Source of the DNA: Streptomyces sp. A2-16
GTDB lineage: Bacteria; Actinomycetota; Actinomycetes; Streptomycetales; Streptomycetaceae
Assembly: GCF_018128905.1 (NCBI RefSeq)
Contig: NZ_CP063808.1
Span: 1,736,001 to 1,800,000 of the forward strand
DNA length: 64,000 bases
Reading direction: 5' to 3'
The notes beneath the pieces were generated by a model. It was not told where the DNA came from. It worked only from the letters and a program-made list of their open reading frames with translations, and searched no databases. Both the position numbers and the translations under genes were made by a program. Shown one piece after another: positions 8,397 through 19,310 of this stretch (within the stretch, counting starts at the first letter, position 1; the number at the start of each line of letters is the position of its first letter).

Positions 8397-9024
8397 CATC
8401 TCGGTGCTGATCGTCGACGACCATCCCGTGGTACGGGACGGTCTGCGCGGCATGCTCGAGTCCGCGCCCGGATTCGCCGTCCTCGGTGAGGCGGCCAACG
8501 GCGTCGAGGCGATCGAGCGGGCCGGCGCCCTCGACCCGGACGTGATCCTGATGGACCTGCGGATGCCGGGCGGGGGCGGGGTGGACGCCATCCGCGAGCT
8601 GACCCGCCTCCGGGCCCGGGCGAAGGTCCTCGTGCTGACGACGTACGACACGGACTCCGACACCCTGCCCGCCATCGAGGCGGGAGCGACCGGCTACCTC
8701 CTCAAGGACGCCCCGCGCGACGAGCTGTTCACGGCCGTCCGCGCCGCCGCCGAGGGCCGCACGGTCCTCTCCCCGGCGGTGGCCTCCCGCCTGGTCTCCG
8801 CCGTCCGCACCCCCAAGGCACCCGCGAACGAGCCCCTCTCCGCCCGTGAGCGCGAGGTGCTCGCCCTGGTCGCCAAGGGCACGTCCAACCGAGAGATCGC
8901 CCGCGAGCTGTTCATCAGCGAGGCGACCGTGAAGACCCATCTCACCCACTTGTACGGCAAGTTGGGCGTCAAGGACCGCGCGGCGGCGGTCGCGACGGCG
9001 TACGAACGCGGGATCCTCGGCTAG
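8386..9024 (+). CDS. Response regulator, NarL/FixJ family
   Basis: 212 residues. Receiver domain with acidic pair VDDHP, phospho-acceptor Asp in ILMDLRMPG (about residue 57), conserved Thr in LTTYDTD and Lys in LLKDAP; C-terminal LuxR HTH LSAREREVLALVAKG...TVKTHLTHLYGKLG. Partner of the overlapping kinase; the likely target is its own exporter operon, possibly the neighbouring three-gene exporter too. It meets the sulfatase gene tail-to-tail with a 4-base overlap. Confidence 0.94.
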   Translation: MTSDISVLIVDDHPVVRDGLRGMLESAPGFAVLGEAANGVEAIERAGALDPDVILMDLRMPGGGGVDAIRELTRLRARAKVLVLTTYDTDSDTLPAIEAGATGYLLKDAPRDELFTAVRAAAEGRTVLSPAVASRLVSAVRTPKAPANEPLSAREREVLALVAKGTSNREIARELFISEATVKTHLTHLYGKLGVKDRAAAVATAYERGILG

Positions 9025-10433
9025 TTCGGATACGGCAACAGCCCCGCCGCCGTCCTCTCCCACGCGCCCTTCAGCTCGGCGAGCAACTCCGGCTCGTCGG
9101 GGGCCAGGTCGGCCTGCTCGCGCAGGTCGGCGCCGAGGTCGTAGAGGTGGTCCTGGCCGGCCGCGTCCTGGTAGTACTTCCATTTTCCGCGCCGCAGAGC
9201 CCGGTTGGCCCGCACCCGCCAGAACAGGTCCCGTTCCGGCAGCCGTTCGCCACGCAGCAGGTACCCGGCCAGGCTCGTGCCGTCCAGCGGGAAGGCCGGA
9301 TCGGGTCGCGCACCGGCTACCTCCAGAAAGGTCGCCGTCCAGTCGGGGGAGAGGTTCGGCTCGTGGCTGACCTGGCCGCCGTCGATCCGGTGCGGCCAGC
9401 GCACGATCGTCGGCACCCGGATGCCGCCCTCCTGGAGCACGAACTTCTCGCCGCTGAGCGGCCACAGGTACGACCAGCGCTCACCGCCGTTGTCGCTGGC
9501 GAAGTACACCAGCGTGTGCTCCTCCTGACCGGAGCGGCGCAGCGCCGTGAGGACCTCGCCGACGGCCGCGTCCAGGCTCTGCACCATCTCCGTGTACTTG
9601 GCGACCGAGCCGCCGTCGTAGTGGTTGAGCGCGGCCGACACCTCCGCCTGACTCTTCGCGGCGCGGATCTTCGCGGCGATCTCGGCGCCGGTCTCCTCGT
9701 CGCCCTCCGCGAGCCAGGGCCAGTGCGGGGTGGTGAAGTTGAGGTTGAGCAGCCAGGGCGTGTCATGGTCGCGGCTCACGTACTCGACGGCCCGTTCGGT
9801 GAGGACCTCCGTGTAGTAGCGCAGGTCCTTGTAGGTGGCGTCGCCCTCGTAGAGGTCGTAGTCGCCGAGCTGTCCCAGCTTGGAGAAGTACTCCAGCACG
9901 CCCCCGTGGTTGCCGAAGAACTCGTCCCAGCCGGACTTGGTGGGGCTGTGGTCGGGCAGCCAGCCGCAGTGCCACTTGCCGATCAACGCGGTCGCGTAGC
10001 CGGCCTTCTTCAGCAGGGAGGCCAGGGTGGGATGGTTCGGGTCGAGCCCCTGCGTCCGGTCGGCGATCGGCTCGGCGAGCCCGCCCTTCGTACGGCCCGG
10101 ATAGCGCCCGGTGTACAGGCTGAACCGCGTCGGCGAGCAGGTCGCCGAGCCCGAGTACGCGTCGGTGAACCGCACCCCCTGCCGGGCCAGCCGGTCCAGG
10201 TTCGGCGTCCTGATGTGCGGGGCGCCGTACGAGGACAGGTCGGCCCAGCCGAGGTCGTCGCCGAGGATGACCAGGAGGTTGGGCCGTCTGCCGGAGGGGC
10301 CCCAGGGCCGGGCCCTGAAGGGACGTTCGGCGGCAGTTTGAACGGCTTCGGCGGCGGTCGGCGTACCGGCGACGGCGGTCACGGCACCGCCGCCGACGAG
10401 ACCACCGAAGGCACGGCGGGAGATCTCGGGCAT
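9021..10433 (-). CDS. Secreted sulfatase (type I, formylglycine-dependent), Tat signal
   Basis: 470 residues. N-terminus has a twin-arginine motif SRRAF followed by a Gly/Ala-rich hydrophobic stretch, so Tat export is expected. Catalytic sulfatase motif CSPTR (Cys converted to formylglycine) in ATCSPTRFSLYTGR; metal ligands DDLGW near the start of the mature enzyme; GKWHCG downstream. Start chosen at ATG 10433 so that the Tat signal is N-terminal; a GTG at 10478 would add 15 residues. Substrate not predictable. It hydrolyses sulfate esters outside the cell and could supply sulfate. Confidence 0.9.
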   Translation of the reverse strand: MPEISRRAFGGLVGGGAVTAVAGTPTAAEAVQTAAERPFRARPWGPSGRRPNLLVILGDDLGWADLSSYGAPHIRTPNLDRLARQGVRFTDAYSGSATCSPTRFSLYTGRYPGRTKGGLAEPIADRTQGLDPNHPTLASLLKKAGYATALIGKWHCGWLPDHSPTKSGWDEFFGNHGGVLEYFSKLGQLGDYDLYEGDATYKDLRYYTEVLTERAVEYVSRDHDTPWLLNLNFTTPHWPWLAEGDEETGAEIAAKIRAAKSQAEVSAALNHYDGGSVAKYTEMVQSLDAAVGEVLTALRRSGQEEHTLVYFASDNGGERWSYLWPLSGEKFVLQEGGIRVPTIVRWPHRIDGGQVSHEPNLSPDWTATFLEVAGARPDPAFPLDGTSLAGYLLRGERLPERDLFWRVRANRALRRGKWKYYQDAAGQDHLYDLGADLREQADLAPDEPELLAELKGAWERTAAGLLPYPN

Positions 10434-10503
10434 GTGATCGAGTCTGGTCAGCCGATCGGTGCACTGGCCAGCGATCACCCGCCCTGTTCACGGGACTGCA
10501 ATC

Positions 10504-12750
<2,247 letters not shown>

Positions 12751-12946
12751 CGGTCGGCCTCCCACGGCTCGTGGAGCGAGGTGGAAAAGGGCGCACGGCG
12801 TCCCGGCCGCGGCACCCCCTCACGTCGTTCTCCCCACTGTTCTGCCCAGCGCTCGCCTCGCACTCACGGGTTCGCTCCGCCGGGTTGGGCGGGGCGCCCG
12901 GGGAAGGTCACGTTTCCCTCCGGTGGGCGCCGTCGTTTAGCCCGCT

Positions 12947-14179
12947 GTGAGACATGGACATGGGCGCGTTCGGCGCGTCGGGGCCGCTCTGGCCGCCGTA
13001 CTGACATGGGCAGGACTGCTGGCCGGAGCCGCCGGCTGCACGGCGGACGGGGGTGGCGGGATCGGAGGTGTCGGCGGGTTCGGGAAACCGCCGGCGCCCG
13101 AGGACGTCATCCGGGTCGCCCCGGACGACGGCAGCAAGGGTGTGCCGCCCGAGGAGAAACTCCGGGTGCGGGTGCCCAGCGGGCGCCTGGAGTCCGTCAC
13201 CGTCGTCAAGTCCCAGGACGCGCAGGAGTTCCCGGTGCCCGGGCGCATCTCGGACGACGGCCTGCGCTGGGAACCCGACGAGGCACAGCTGGCGCTGGCC
13301 GCCGAGTACACGGTCGACGCGGTCGCGCTCGACGCCCGCGGCCGCCGCTCGGCCCGGCACACCACCTTCACCACCTACGTGCCCGAGGAGCGCTTCATCG
13401 GGTACGTCAGCCCCGAGAACCGCTCCACCGTCGGCACCGGGATGATCGTCTCCCTGGAGTTCAACCGGGAGATCGAGGACCGCGCCGCCGTCGAACGCGC
13501 CGTGCACGTCACCGCGAAGCCGCCCGTCGAGATCCGCCCGCACTGGTTCGGCGACGGCCGCCTGGACTTCCGCCCCGAGCACTACTGGAGGCCCGGCACC
13601 CGGGTCACGGTCGCGCTCAGACTCCGTGACGTGGAAGGCGCGTCCGGTGTCTACGGCCTCCAGCACAAGACCCTCTCCTTCACCGTCGGCCGCAGCCAGG
13701 TCTCCCTCGTGGACGCGGCCCGGCACACCATGCAGGTCAGGCGTGACGGGGAACTCCTCGCCACCGTGCCGATCACCGCCGGCGCCCCGAAGACGACCAC
13801 CTACAACGGCAAGATGGTCGTCACCGAGATGCTCGAAGTGACCCGCATGAACAGCCGCACGGTCGGCTTCGGCGGCGAGTACGACATCCCGGACGTCCCG
13901 CACGCCCTGCGCCTGACCGACTCCGGCACCTTCCTGCACGGCAACTACTGGGCGCCCACCGCCCCCGGCAGGGTCAATGTCAGCCACGGCTGTGTGGGCC
14001 TCAGGGACGTGAAGGGCGGCAGCTCGGACACGCCCGCGGGCTGGTTCTTCGACCGCAGCCTCGTCGGGGACGTCGTCGAGGTCGTCCACAGCGATGACAA
14101 AAAGGTCGCTCCTGACAATGGCCTCGGGGGATGGAATATGGGATGGAAGGAGTGGAAGGCGGGCAGTGCGGTGAAGTAA
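12947..14179 (+). CDS. L,D-transpeptidase lipoprotein (YkuD), copy 1
   Basis: 410 residues, GTG start. Lipoprotein signal with Cys after LLAGAAG. Two Ig-like domains (about 50-250, with the HWFGDGRLDFRPEHYW motif) precede the YkuD domain. Catalytic motif HGNYW...SHGCVGLRD with nucleophile Cys near residue 350. It makes 3-3 peptidoglycan cross-links in the wall. Architecture matches mycobacterial LdtMt2-type enzymes. A second, clearly homologous gene follows 162 bases downstream, so this is a local duplication. Confidence 0.93.
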   Translation: MRHGHGRVRRVGAALAAVLTWAGLLAGAAGCTADGGGGIGGVGGFGKPPAPEDVIRVAPDDGSKGVPPEEKLRVRVPSGRLESVTVVKSQDAQEFPVPGRISDDGLRWEPDEAQLALAAEYTVDAVALDARGRRSARHTTFTTYVPEERFIGYVSPENRSTVGTGMIVSLEFNREIEDRAAVERAVHVTAKPPVEIRPHWFGDGRLDFRPEHYWRPGTRVTVALRLRDVEGASGVYGLQHKTLSFTVGRSQVSLVDAARHTMQVRRDGELLATVPITAGAPKTTTYNGKMVVTEMLEVTRMNSRTVGFGGEYDIPDVPHALRLTDSGTFLHGNYWAPTAPGRVNVSHGCVGLRDVKGGSSDTPAGWFFDRSLVGDVVEVVHSDDKKVAPDNGLGGWNMGWKEWKAGSAVK

Positions 14180-14206
14180 GGAGACAGGGGGGTGGGGCGT
14201 CCCGAC

Positions 14207-14230
14207 GTTCCGTTGAAGTTGGGACGGAAC
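14207..14230. promoter_or_regulatory. Inverted repeat between the two L,D-transpeptidase genes
   Basis: GTTCCGT and ACGGAAC form a 7-bp stem around a 10-base loop, 27 bases after the first stop. It may be a weak terminator or an operator. A TAATAT at 14270 resembles a -10 box but no convincing -35 accompanies it. Confidence 0.4.
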
Positions 14231-14341
14231 GGTGACCTTGGACTCACACGATGCTCAAAACTCAGCGGTTAATATTCGCCAACGCGTGCGGCGAACGCGC
14301 GGGGGAGCGGGCCTGACCTGGCCCTTCGAGGGGAGAAAGAC

Positions 14342-15583
14342 TTGAACGTGCGACCGATATCGGGGGCGTCGGTTGACGCGCGGGGGCGCGGGGCCAAGGG
14401 GTTGCTCGCGCTGATACTCGGCGTTCTGCTGCTGGCCGTCACCGCCTGCGGTGGGGGAGGTTCCGGATCCTCCGGTGACGCCAAGGCGGAGAAGGGCGAC
14501 TCGTCCGCCGCCGAGACCAAGCAGTCCGAGGCGGTCGTCGTCATCACCCCGAAGGACGGGGCGAAGTCCGTCGACACCAGCGGCGTCCTCAAGGTCGGCG
14601 CCACCAAGGGCAAGCTGACCGAGGTCCAGGTCAAGGACGCCAAGGGCACCGAGATAACCGGGAAGATAGCCGCCGACGGCGCCTCCTGGACGCCGTCCAC
14701 CCACCTCGCCGCCGGCACCAAGTACCTGGTGCACGCGATCGCGAAGGACTCCAAGGGCCGTACCGCGGCCGAGGACTCCAGCTTCACCACCCTGACTCCG
14801 AAGAACACCTTCATCGGCACCTTCACGCCCGAGGACGGTTCGACGGTCGGCGTCGGAATGCCGTTCTCCATCCGCTTCACCCGGGGCATCACCAGCCCCG
14901 CGGACGTCGAGAAGGCCATCACGGTCAGGACCACGCCGGCCGTCGACGTCGAGGGCCACTGGTTCGGCAACGACCGCCTGGACTTCCGCCCCGAGAAGTA
15001 CTGGAAGGAAGGCACCAAGGTCACCGTCGACCTCAACCTGAACGGGGTCGAGGGCCGCGCCGGCGTCTACGGCAAGCAGAACAAGACCGTCTCCTTCACC
15101 ATCGGCCGCAACCAGGTCTCCGTCGTGGACGCCAAGAAGCACACGATGAAGGTCACCCAGGACGGCAGGACCGTCAAGACCATCAAGGTCACCACCGGCA
15201 AGCCCGGCTACGACACCTGGAACGGCCAGATGGTCATCAGCGAGAAGCTCACGGTGACCCGGATGAACGGCGAAACGGTCGGCTACGGCGGCGAGTACGA
15301 CATCAAGGACGTCCCGCACGCCGCCCGCCTCACCGACTCCGGCACCTTCATCCACGGCAACTACTGGGGCGGCGACGCCTTCGGCAACTACAACGCCAGC
15401 CACGGCTGCGTGGGCCTGCGTGACGTCAAGGGCGGTTACGACAGCGATGTGCCGGCCGCCTGGTTCTTCAACCACTCGCTGATCGGCGACGTGGTCGTGG
15501 TCAAGAACTCCGACGACGCGACGGTCGCCCCGGAGAACGGCCTCAACGGCTGGAACATGTCGTGGGAGAAGTGGAAGGCGTGA
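14342..15583 (+). CDS. L,D-transpeptidase lipoprotein (YkuD), copy 2
   Basis: 413 residues, paralogous to the preceding gene over the full length. Lipoprotein signal with Cys in LLAVTACGGGG, a Gly/Ser-rich tether, two Ig-like domains, then YkuD with HGNYW...NASHGCVGLRDVKGG. TTG 14342 is chosen because GGGGAGA lies 6 bases upstream; GTG 14348 is in frame and possible. Role: non-classical 3-3 cross-linking of peptidoglycan. Ends 16 bases before a strong terminator. Confidence 0.93.
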   Translation: MNVRPISGASVDARGRGAKGLLALILGVLLLAVTACGGGGSGSSGDAKAEKGDSSAAETKQSEAVVVITPKDGAKSVDTSGVLKVGATKGKLTEVQVKDAKGTEITGKIAADGASWTPSTHLAAGTKYLVHAIAKDSKGRTAAEDSSFTTLTPKNTFIGTFTPEDGSTVGVGMPFSIRFTRGITSPADVEKAITVRTTPAVDVEGHWFGNDRLDFRPEKYWKEGTKVTVDLNLNGVEGRAGVYGKQNKTVSFTIGRNQVSVVDAKKHTMKVTQDGRTVKTIKVTTGKPGYDTWNGQMVISEKLTVTRMNGETVGYGGEYDIKDVPHAARLTDSGTFIHGNYWGGDAFGNYNASHGCVGLRDVKGGYDSDVPAAWFFNHSLIGDVVVVKNSDDATVAPENGLNGWNMSWEKWKA

Positions 15584-15599
15584 CGCCGCGCTGAGCGAC

Positions 15600-15629
15600 G
15601 GCCCCGGTGTGAGGTACTGCACCGGGGCC
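15600..15629 (+). terminator. Rho-independent-type terminator after L,D-transpeptidase 2
   Basis: Perfect 10-bp stem GGCCCCGGTG/CACCGGGGCC with a 10-base loop, followed by GTTGTCGTT. It separates the transpeptidase pair from the enoyl-CoA hydratase gene. Confidence 0.8.
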
Positions 15630-15659
15630 GTTGTCGTTAGCGGCGGTTAACCTGCCTCC

Positions 15660-16427
15660 ATGACCGTGAATCTCGAAGTCGCCGAAGGTGTCGGCACCAT
15701 TCGTCTCGACCGCCCGCCCATGAACGCACTGGACGTGGCCACTCAGGACCGGCTGAAGGAGCTCGCCGAGGAGGCGACCCGGCGTGCGGATGTGCGCGCG
15801 GTGGTCGTGTACGGCGGGGAGAAGGTGTTCGCGGCGGGTGCGGACATCAAGGAGATGCAGAACATGGACCACACCGCGATGGTCCTGCGCGCCCGCGCCC
15901 TCCAGGACTCGTTCACGGCCGTGGCCCGCATCCCCAAGCCGGTCGTCGCGGCCATCACCGGCTACGCGCTGGGCGGCGGCTGCGAACTCGCGCTGTGCGC
16001 CGACTTCCGGATCGCCGCGGAGAACGCCAAGCTCGGGCAGCCGGAGATCCTGCTCGGCCTGATCCCCGGCGCGGGCGGCACCCAGCGTCTGGCCCGGCTG
16101 GTCGGCCCGTCCAAGGCGAAGGACCTGATCTTCACCGGCCGTATGGTCAAGGCCGACGAGGCGCTCACCCTGGGTCTCGTGGACCGGGTCGTGCCCGCCG
16201 ACGAGGTGTACAGCCAGGCGCACGCCTGGGCGGCGAAGCTCGCACAGGGACCGGCGATCGCGCTGCGCGCGGCGAAGGAGTCGATCGACACCGGCCTGGA
16301 GACCGACATCGAGACGGGCCTCGCGGTGGAACGGAACTGGTTCGCGGGCCTGTTCGCCACGGAGGACCGCGAGCGGGGCATGAAGAGCTTCGTCGAAGAG
16401 GGCCCCGGCAAGGCGAAATTCCTCTGA
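15660..16427 (+). CDS. Enoyl-CoA hydratase/isomerase family protein
   Basis: 255 residues, crotonase fold. Oxyanion-hole segments AAGADIKEM and YALGGGCEL are present, and both catalytic glutamates of true hydratases can be placed (Glu in GGGCEL and Glu in GQPEILLG), so hydratase activity in fatty acid or short-chain acyl-CoA breakdown is plausible. Start ATG 15660. Transcribed alone; a terminator precedes it. The precise substrate cannot be told from sequence. Confidence 0.92.
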   Translation: MTVNLEVAEGVGTIRLDRPPMNALDVATQDRLKELAEEATRRADVRAVVVYGGEKVFAAGADIKEMQNMDHTAMVLRARALQDSFTAVARIPKPVVAAITGYALGGGCELALCADFRIAAENAKLGQPEILLGLIPGAGGTQRLARLVGPSKAKDLIFTGRMVKADEALTLGLVDRVVPADEVYSQAHAWAAKLAQGPAIALRAAKESIDTGLETDIETGLAVERNWFAGLFATEDRERGMKSFVEEGPGKAKFL

Positions 16428-16689
16428 ACCACTTGCAATTGACGCGATGTCTGATCCGGGTCCCTCGATGGGGCGGATTATGGGAGCCTTAACGCAACCT
16501 TAAGTCTGCCTTGTCGAGGGAGTCCGTCGATTGCCTCCCAATGAGCCTTCGCCGCAGGTCAGAAGGGGTATCGAGGGCACCGAAGTGCCTCGGGCATATG
16601 CCGATCGACCCCATCGGAGCGACGCATTCCGGGGGGCGTATTCATCAGGAACGGCCCCGGAGGGAGCCTTGGGCGGCCATGATGGGGGC

Positions 16690-17193
16690 ATGGCGGGGCT
16701 GGAGGGTTTCGAACAGCCGCGGGGAGACGGCCGTACGACGGCGGCGCGCTGGTCTCCGGCGGTCGAGGACGAGCACGCACTGAAGGCGCTCGAACTGTTC
16801 GGAAATCCCACGGAGGCCGAGGTTCCGTTGCCGTCCCGGCCGGAATCCGCCGCGGCCGCGCGACGCTTGACCCAGGTGATCGTCCTTCGTCACTGGGGGC
16901 TCACTCCGAAGATGACCGAGGACGCGGTGTTACTCGTGTCCGAGCTGGTCGGCAACGCGGTACGCCACACCGGGGCCCGGGTGTTCGGACTGCGGATGCG
17001 GCGCCGCCGGGGCTGGATCCGGATAGAGGTGCGCGACCCGTCGCGCGGGCTGCCCTGTCTGATGCCGGTGCAGGACATGGACATCAGCGGACGCGGCCTG
17101 TTCCTCGTGGACAAGCTGTCCGACCGCTGGGGCGTCGATCTGCTGCCCCGTGGGAAGACGACTTGGTTCGAGATGCGGGTGGCTGACCGGTAA
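16690..17193 (+). CDS. RsbW-like ATP-binding (HATPase_c) protein
   Basis: 167 residues with a stand-alone HATPase domain: N-box VSELVGNAVRHTG, acidic DPSRGLP loop, G-box ISGRGLFLVDKLSDRWG. No histidine-kinase dimerisation domain. Such single-domain proteins are abundant in Streptomyces and often act as anti-sigma factors or switch kinases; no sigma factor or anti-anti-sigma gene is adjacent. Start ATG 16690 chosen; the frame stays open upstream to TTG 16531 but that part is not domain-like. The 262 bases before it hold no gene; a CTTAA/TTAAG inverted repeat sits near 16490-16505. Confidence 0.82.
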   Translation: MAGLEGFEQPRGDGRTTAARWSPAVEDEHALKALELFGNPTEAEVPLPSRPESAAAARRLTQVIVLRHWGLTPKMTEDAVLLVSELVGNAVRHTGARVFGLRMRRRRGWIRIEVRDPSRGLPCLMPVQDMDISGRGLFLVDKLSDRWGVDLLPRGKTTWFEMRVADR

Positions 17194-17213
17194 GAGCCGA
17201 CAAAGCCCCTTAA

Positions 17214-17948
17214 ATGGGGCGGGTGACTACGACCGATCGTCGGGCCGTGCTGCTCGCCACCGCCGGTCTCGCGCTGACCGCCGGATGCGGCACCACCGGG
17301 GCACTCGCCCACCCCGCACGCGCCACCGCCAGCTCCCGCCCCGATCTCCTCCCCGCCCAGCTCGCCCACGGCCCCCGCGACCGCCCCCGCCTCGCCCTCA
17401 CCTTCCACGGCGCCGGCGATCCCGCCACCGCACGCGCCCTCCTCACCGAGGCCGAACGGCACGGCGCGCGCGTCACCGTCCTCGCCGTCGGGACCTGGCT
17501 CGACGAACACCCCGGCATGGCCCGCCGCATCCTCGACGGCGGACACGAACTCGGCAACCACACCCTGCGCCACCTCGACATCAACGCGATGTCCGAGGCC
17601 GACGCCCGGCAGGAGATCGCCGGCTGCGCACAGCGGCTGCGGCGGCTCACCGGCTCGATCGGAGGCTGGTTCCGGCCCTCCAGGACCCCCCGGGCCTCCC
17701 CGCTCGTCGAGCGCCTCGCCCGCGAGACCGGCTACCCGCACGTCCTGTCCTACGACGTCGACTCCCTCGACTTCACCTCGCCCGGCGCCGCGGCCGTCAC
17801 CCGCACCGTCCTCGGCGAGGCCCGCGCCGGCTCCGTGGTCAGCCTGCACTTCGGCTACGCCGACACGGTCGCCGCCCTCCCCGCCGTACTGGAAGAACTC
17901 GACCGCCGCGGCCTGGCCGCCGTGACCACTACGGAGCTGTTCAGCTGA
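17214..17948 (+). CDS. Polysaccharide deacetylase-like lipoprotein with altered metal motif
   Basis: 244 residues (241 from GTG 17223). Lipoprotein-like signal with Cys in ALTAGCGTT. NodB-type fold: motif 2 GNHTLRHLD keeps the HxxxH metal pair and a late LHFG resembles motif 5. Motif 1, normally TFDDGP, reads TFHGAGDP, so the catalytic-base and metal Asp pair is gone, and motif 3 (FRPSRTPR) is non-canonical. I recall similar sequences in other Streptomyces, so this may be a conserved subfamily with changed or no deacetylase activity. The stop overlaps the next ATG, giving coupling with the beta-propeller lipoprotein. Confidence 0.85.
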   Translation: MGRVTTTDRRAVLLATAGLALTAGCGTTGALAHPARATASSRPDLLPAQLAHGPRDRPRLALTFHGAGDPATARALLTEAERHGARVTVLAVGTWLDEHPGMARRILDGGHELGNHTLRHLDINAMSEADARQEIAGCAQRLRRLTGSIGGWFRPSRTPRASPLVERLARETGYPHVLSYDVDSLDFTSPGAAAVTRTVLGEARAGSVVSLHFGYADTVAALPAVLEELDRRGLAAVTTTELFS

Positions 17949-19135
17949 TGCACCGCACCCTCGTCAAACAAGCCCTGATCGCAGGCGCCGCGCTCGCCGC
18001 CCTCGCCGCCTGCGGCACCGAGCACCACGACCCGTCCGCCTCGGCGCACCGCGGCACCCGGGCCGCCGTCCCGGCCCCGGTGAAGCCGGTGCAGAAGCCG
18101 GTCCAGGGGCTGCCCGGGATGCCGCCCGTCCTCGATCCGCGGGACGTGTACGCGGCCGACCGCCCCAATCGGCTGTCACCGGTGGTCAAGGACTTTCCGT
18201 CGCGGGTCTACGTGCCCAACACCGAGTCCGACACCGTCTCCGTGATCGACCCGAGGACGTACGAGATCGTCGAGACCCTCCATGTCGGGCGGCAGCCCCA
18301 GCACGTCGTGCCCTCCTGGGACATGAAGACCCTCTGGGTCAACAACAACCGCGGGCACACCCTCACCCCGATCGACCCGAGAACCGGGAAGGCGGGCAAA
18401 CCGGTCGAGGTGCACGACCCGTACAACCTCTACTTCACACCGAACGGCAGGTACGCCGTCGTGATGGCCTCCCTCGACCGTGAGCTGGTCTTCCGCGACC
18501 CGCACACCATGGAGCGGAAGAAGACCGTCCCGGTCAGCTGCTACGGCGTCAACCACGCCGACTTCTCCCTCGACGGGAGGTACTTCATCGTGTCCTGCGA
18601 GTTCAGCGGCGAGCTGCTCAAGGTCGACACCGAGAAGATGAAGGTGATCGGCCAGCAGAAGCTCCCCTTCGACGGGGCCATGCCGCAGGACGTCAAGGTC
18701 TCGCCCGACGGCAAGCGGTTCTACGTCGCGGACATGATGGCCGACGGGATGTGGGTCCTGGACGGCGACACCTTCGGCAGACCGACCCTGCTGCCCACCG
18801 GAAAGGGCACCCACGGCCTCTACGTCAGCCGCGACTCCCGCGAGATGTACGTCTCCAACCGCGGCGAAGGGACCGTCTCCGTCTTCGACTTCGCCCAGAA
18901 CCGGGTCACGAGGAAGTGGCACCTCCCCGACGGCGGCAGCCCCGACATGGGCGGCGTCTCCGCCGACGGCAAGGTGCTGTGGCTGTCCGGCCGCTACAAC
19001 TCCGAGGTGTACGCCATCGACACCCGCACCGGCGCCCAGCTCGCCCGCATCAAGGTCGGCAGCGGACCGCACGGCCTCGCGGTGTACCCGCAGCCGGGTC
19101 GGTACTCACTCGGTCACACCGGCATCTTCCGCTGA
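17948..19135 (+). CDS. YncE-like beta-propeller lipoprotein
   Basis: 395 residues. Lipoprotein signal with Cys in LAALAACG, a Pro/Lys-rich spacer, then repeated WD/YVTN-like blades (VYVPNTESDTVSVIDP, MYVSNRGEGTVSVFDF, and others), forming a probable seven-bladed propeller outside the membrane. Function unknown; such propellers bind proteins or ligands. Translationally coupled (1-base overlap) to the deacetylase-like gene, suggesting they act together at the wall. The last ~24 codons and the stop lie inside the first copy of a 124-bp tandem duplication. Confidence 0.9.
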   Translation: MHRTLVKQALIAGAALAALAACGTEHHDPSASAHRGTRAAVPAPVKPVQKPVQGLPGMPPVLDPRDVYAADRPNRLSPVVKDFPSRVYVPNTESDTVSVIDPRTYEIVETLHVGRQPQHVVPSWDMKTLWVNNNRGHTLTPIDPRTGKAGKPVEVHDPYNLYFTPNGRYAVVMASLDRELVFRDPHTMERKKTVPVSCYGVNHADFSLDGRYFIVSCEFSGELLKVDTEKMKVIGQQKLPFDGAMPQDVKVSPDGKRFYVADMMADGMWVLDGDTFGRPTLLPTGKGTHGLYVSRDSREMYVSNRGEGTVSVFDFAQNRVTRKWHLPDGGSPDMGGVSADGKVLWLSGRYNSEVYAIDTRTGAQLARIKVGSGPHGLAVYPQPGRYSLGHTGIFR

Positions 19136-19310
19136 ACCGCCGGTGACCCGCGGGCCCGCGGCGAGCAGCACCGCCTCCGCGCCCACCGGACCGCACGGGC
19201 TCGCGGTGTACCCGCAGCCGGGCCGGTACTCACTCGGTCACACCGGCATCTTCCGCTGAACCGCCGGTGACCCGCGGGCCCGCGGCGAGCAGCACCGCCT
19301 CCGCGCCCAC
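19063..19310. repeat. 124-bp tandem duplication of convergent gene ends
   Basis: Bases 19063-19186 are repeated at 19187-19310 with only two substitutions seen (19076-region C/G and 19100-region T/C). Copy 1 contains the end of the beta-propeller gene; copy 2 contains the end of the convergent GNAT gene. Each copy therefore also carries an orphan tail of the other gene. Before duplication the two genes must have overlapped at their 3' ends. Confidence 0.95.

Noticed and set aside
14226..14275. SigE-type (GGAAC) or TAATAT promoter before L,D-transpeptidase 2
   Set aside because: GGAAC has no matching -10 at correct spacing and TAATAT has no -35; too weak to call.
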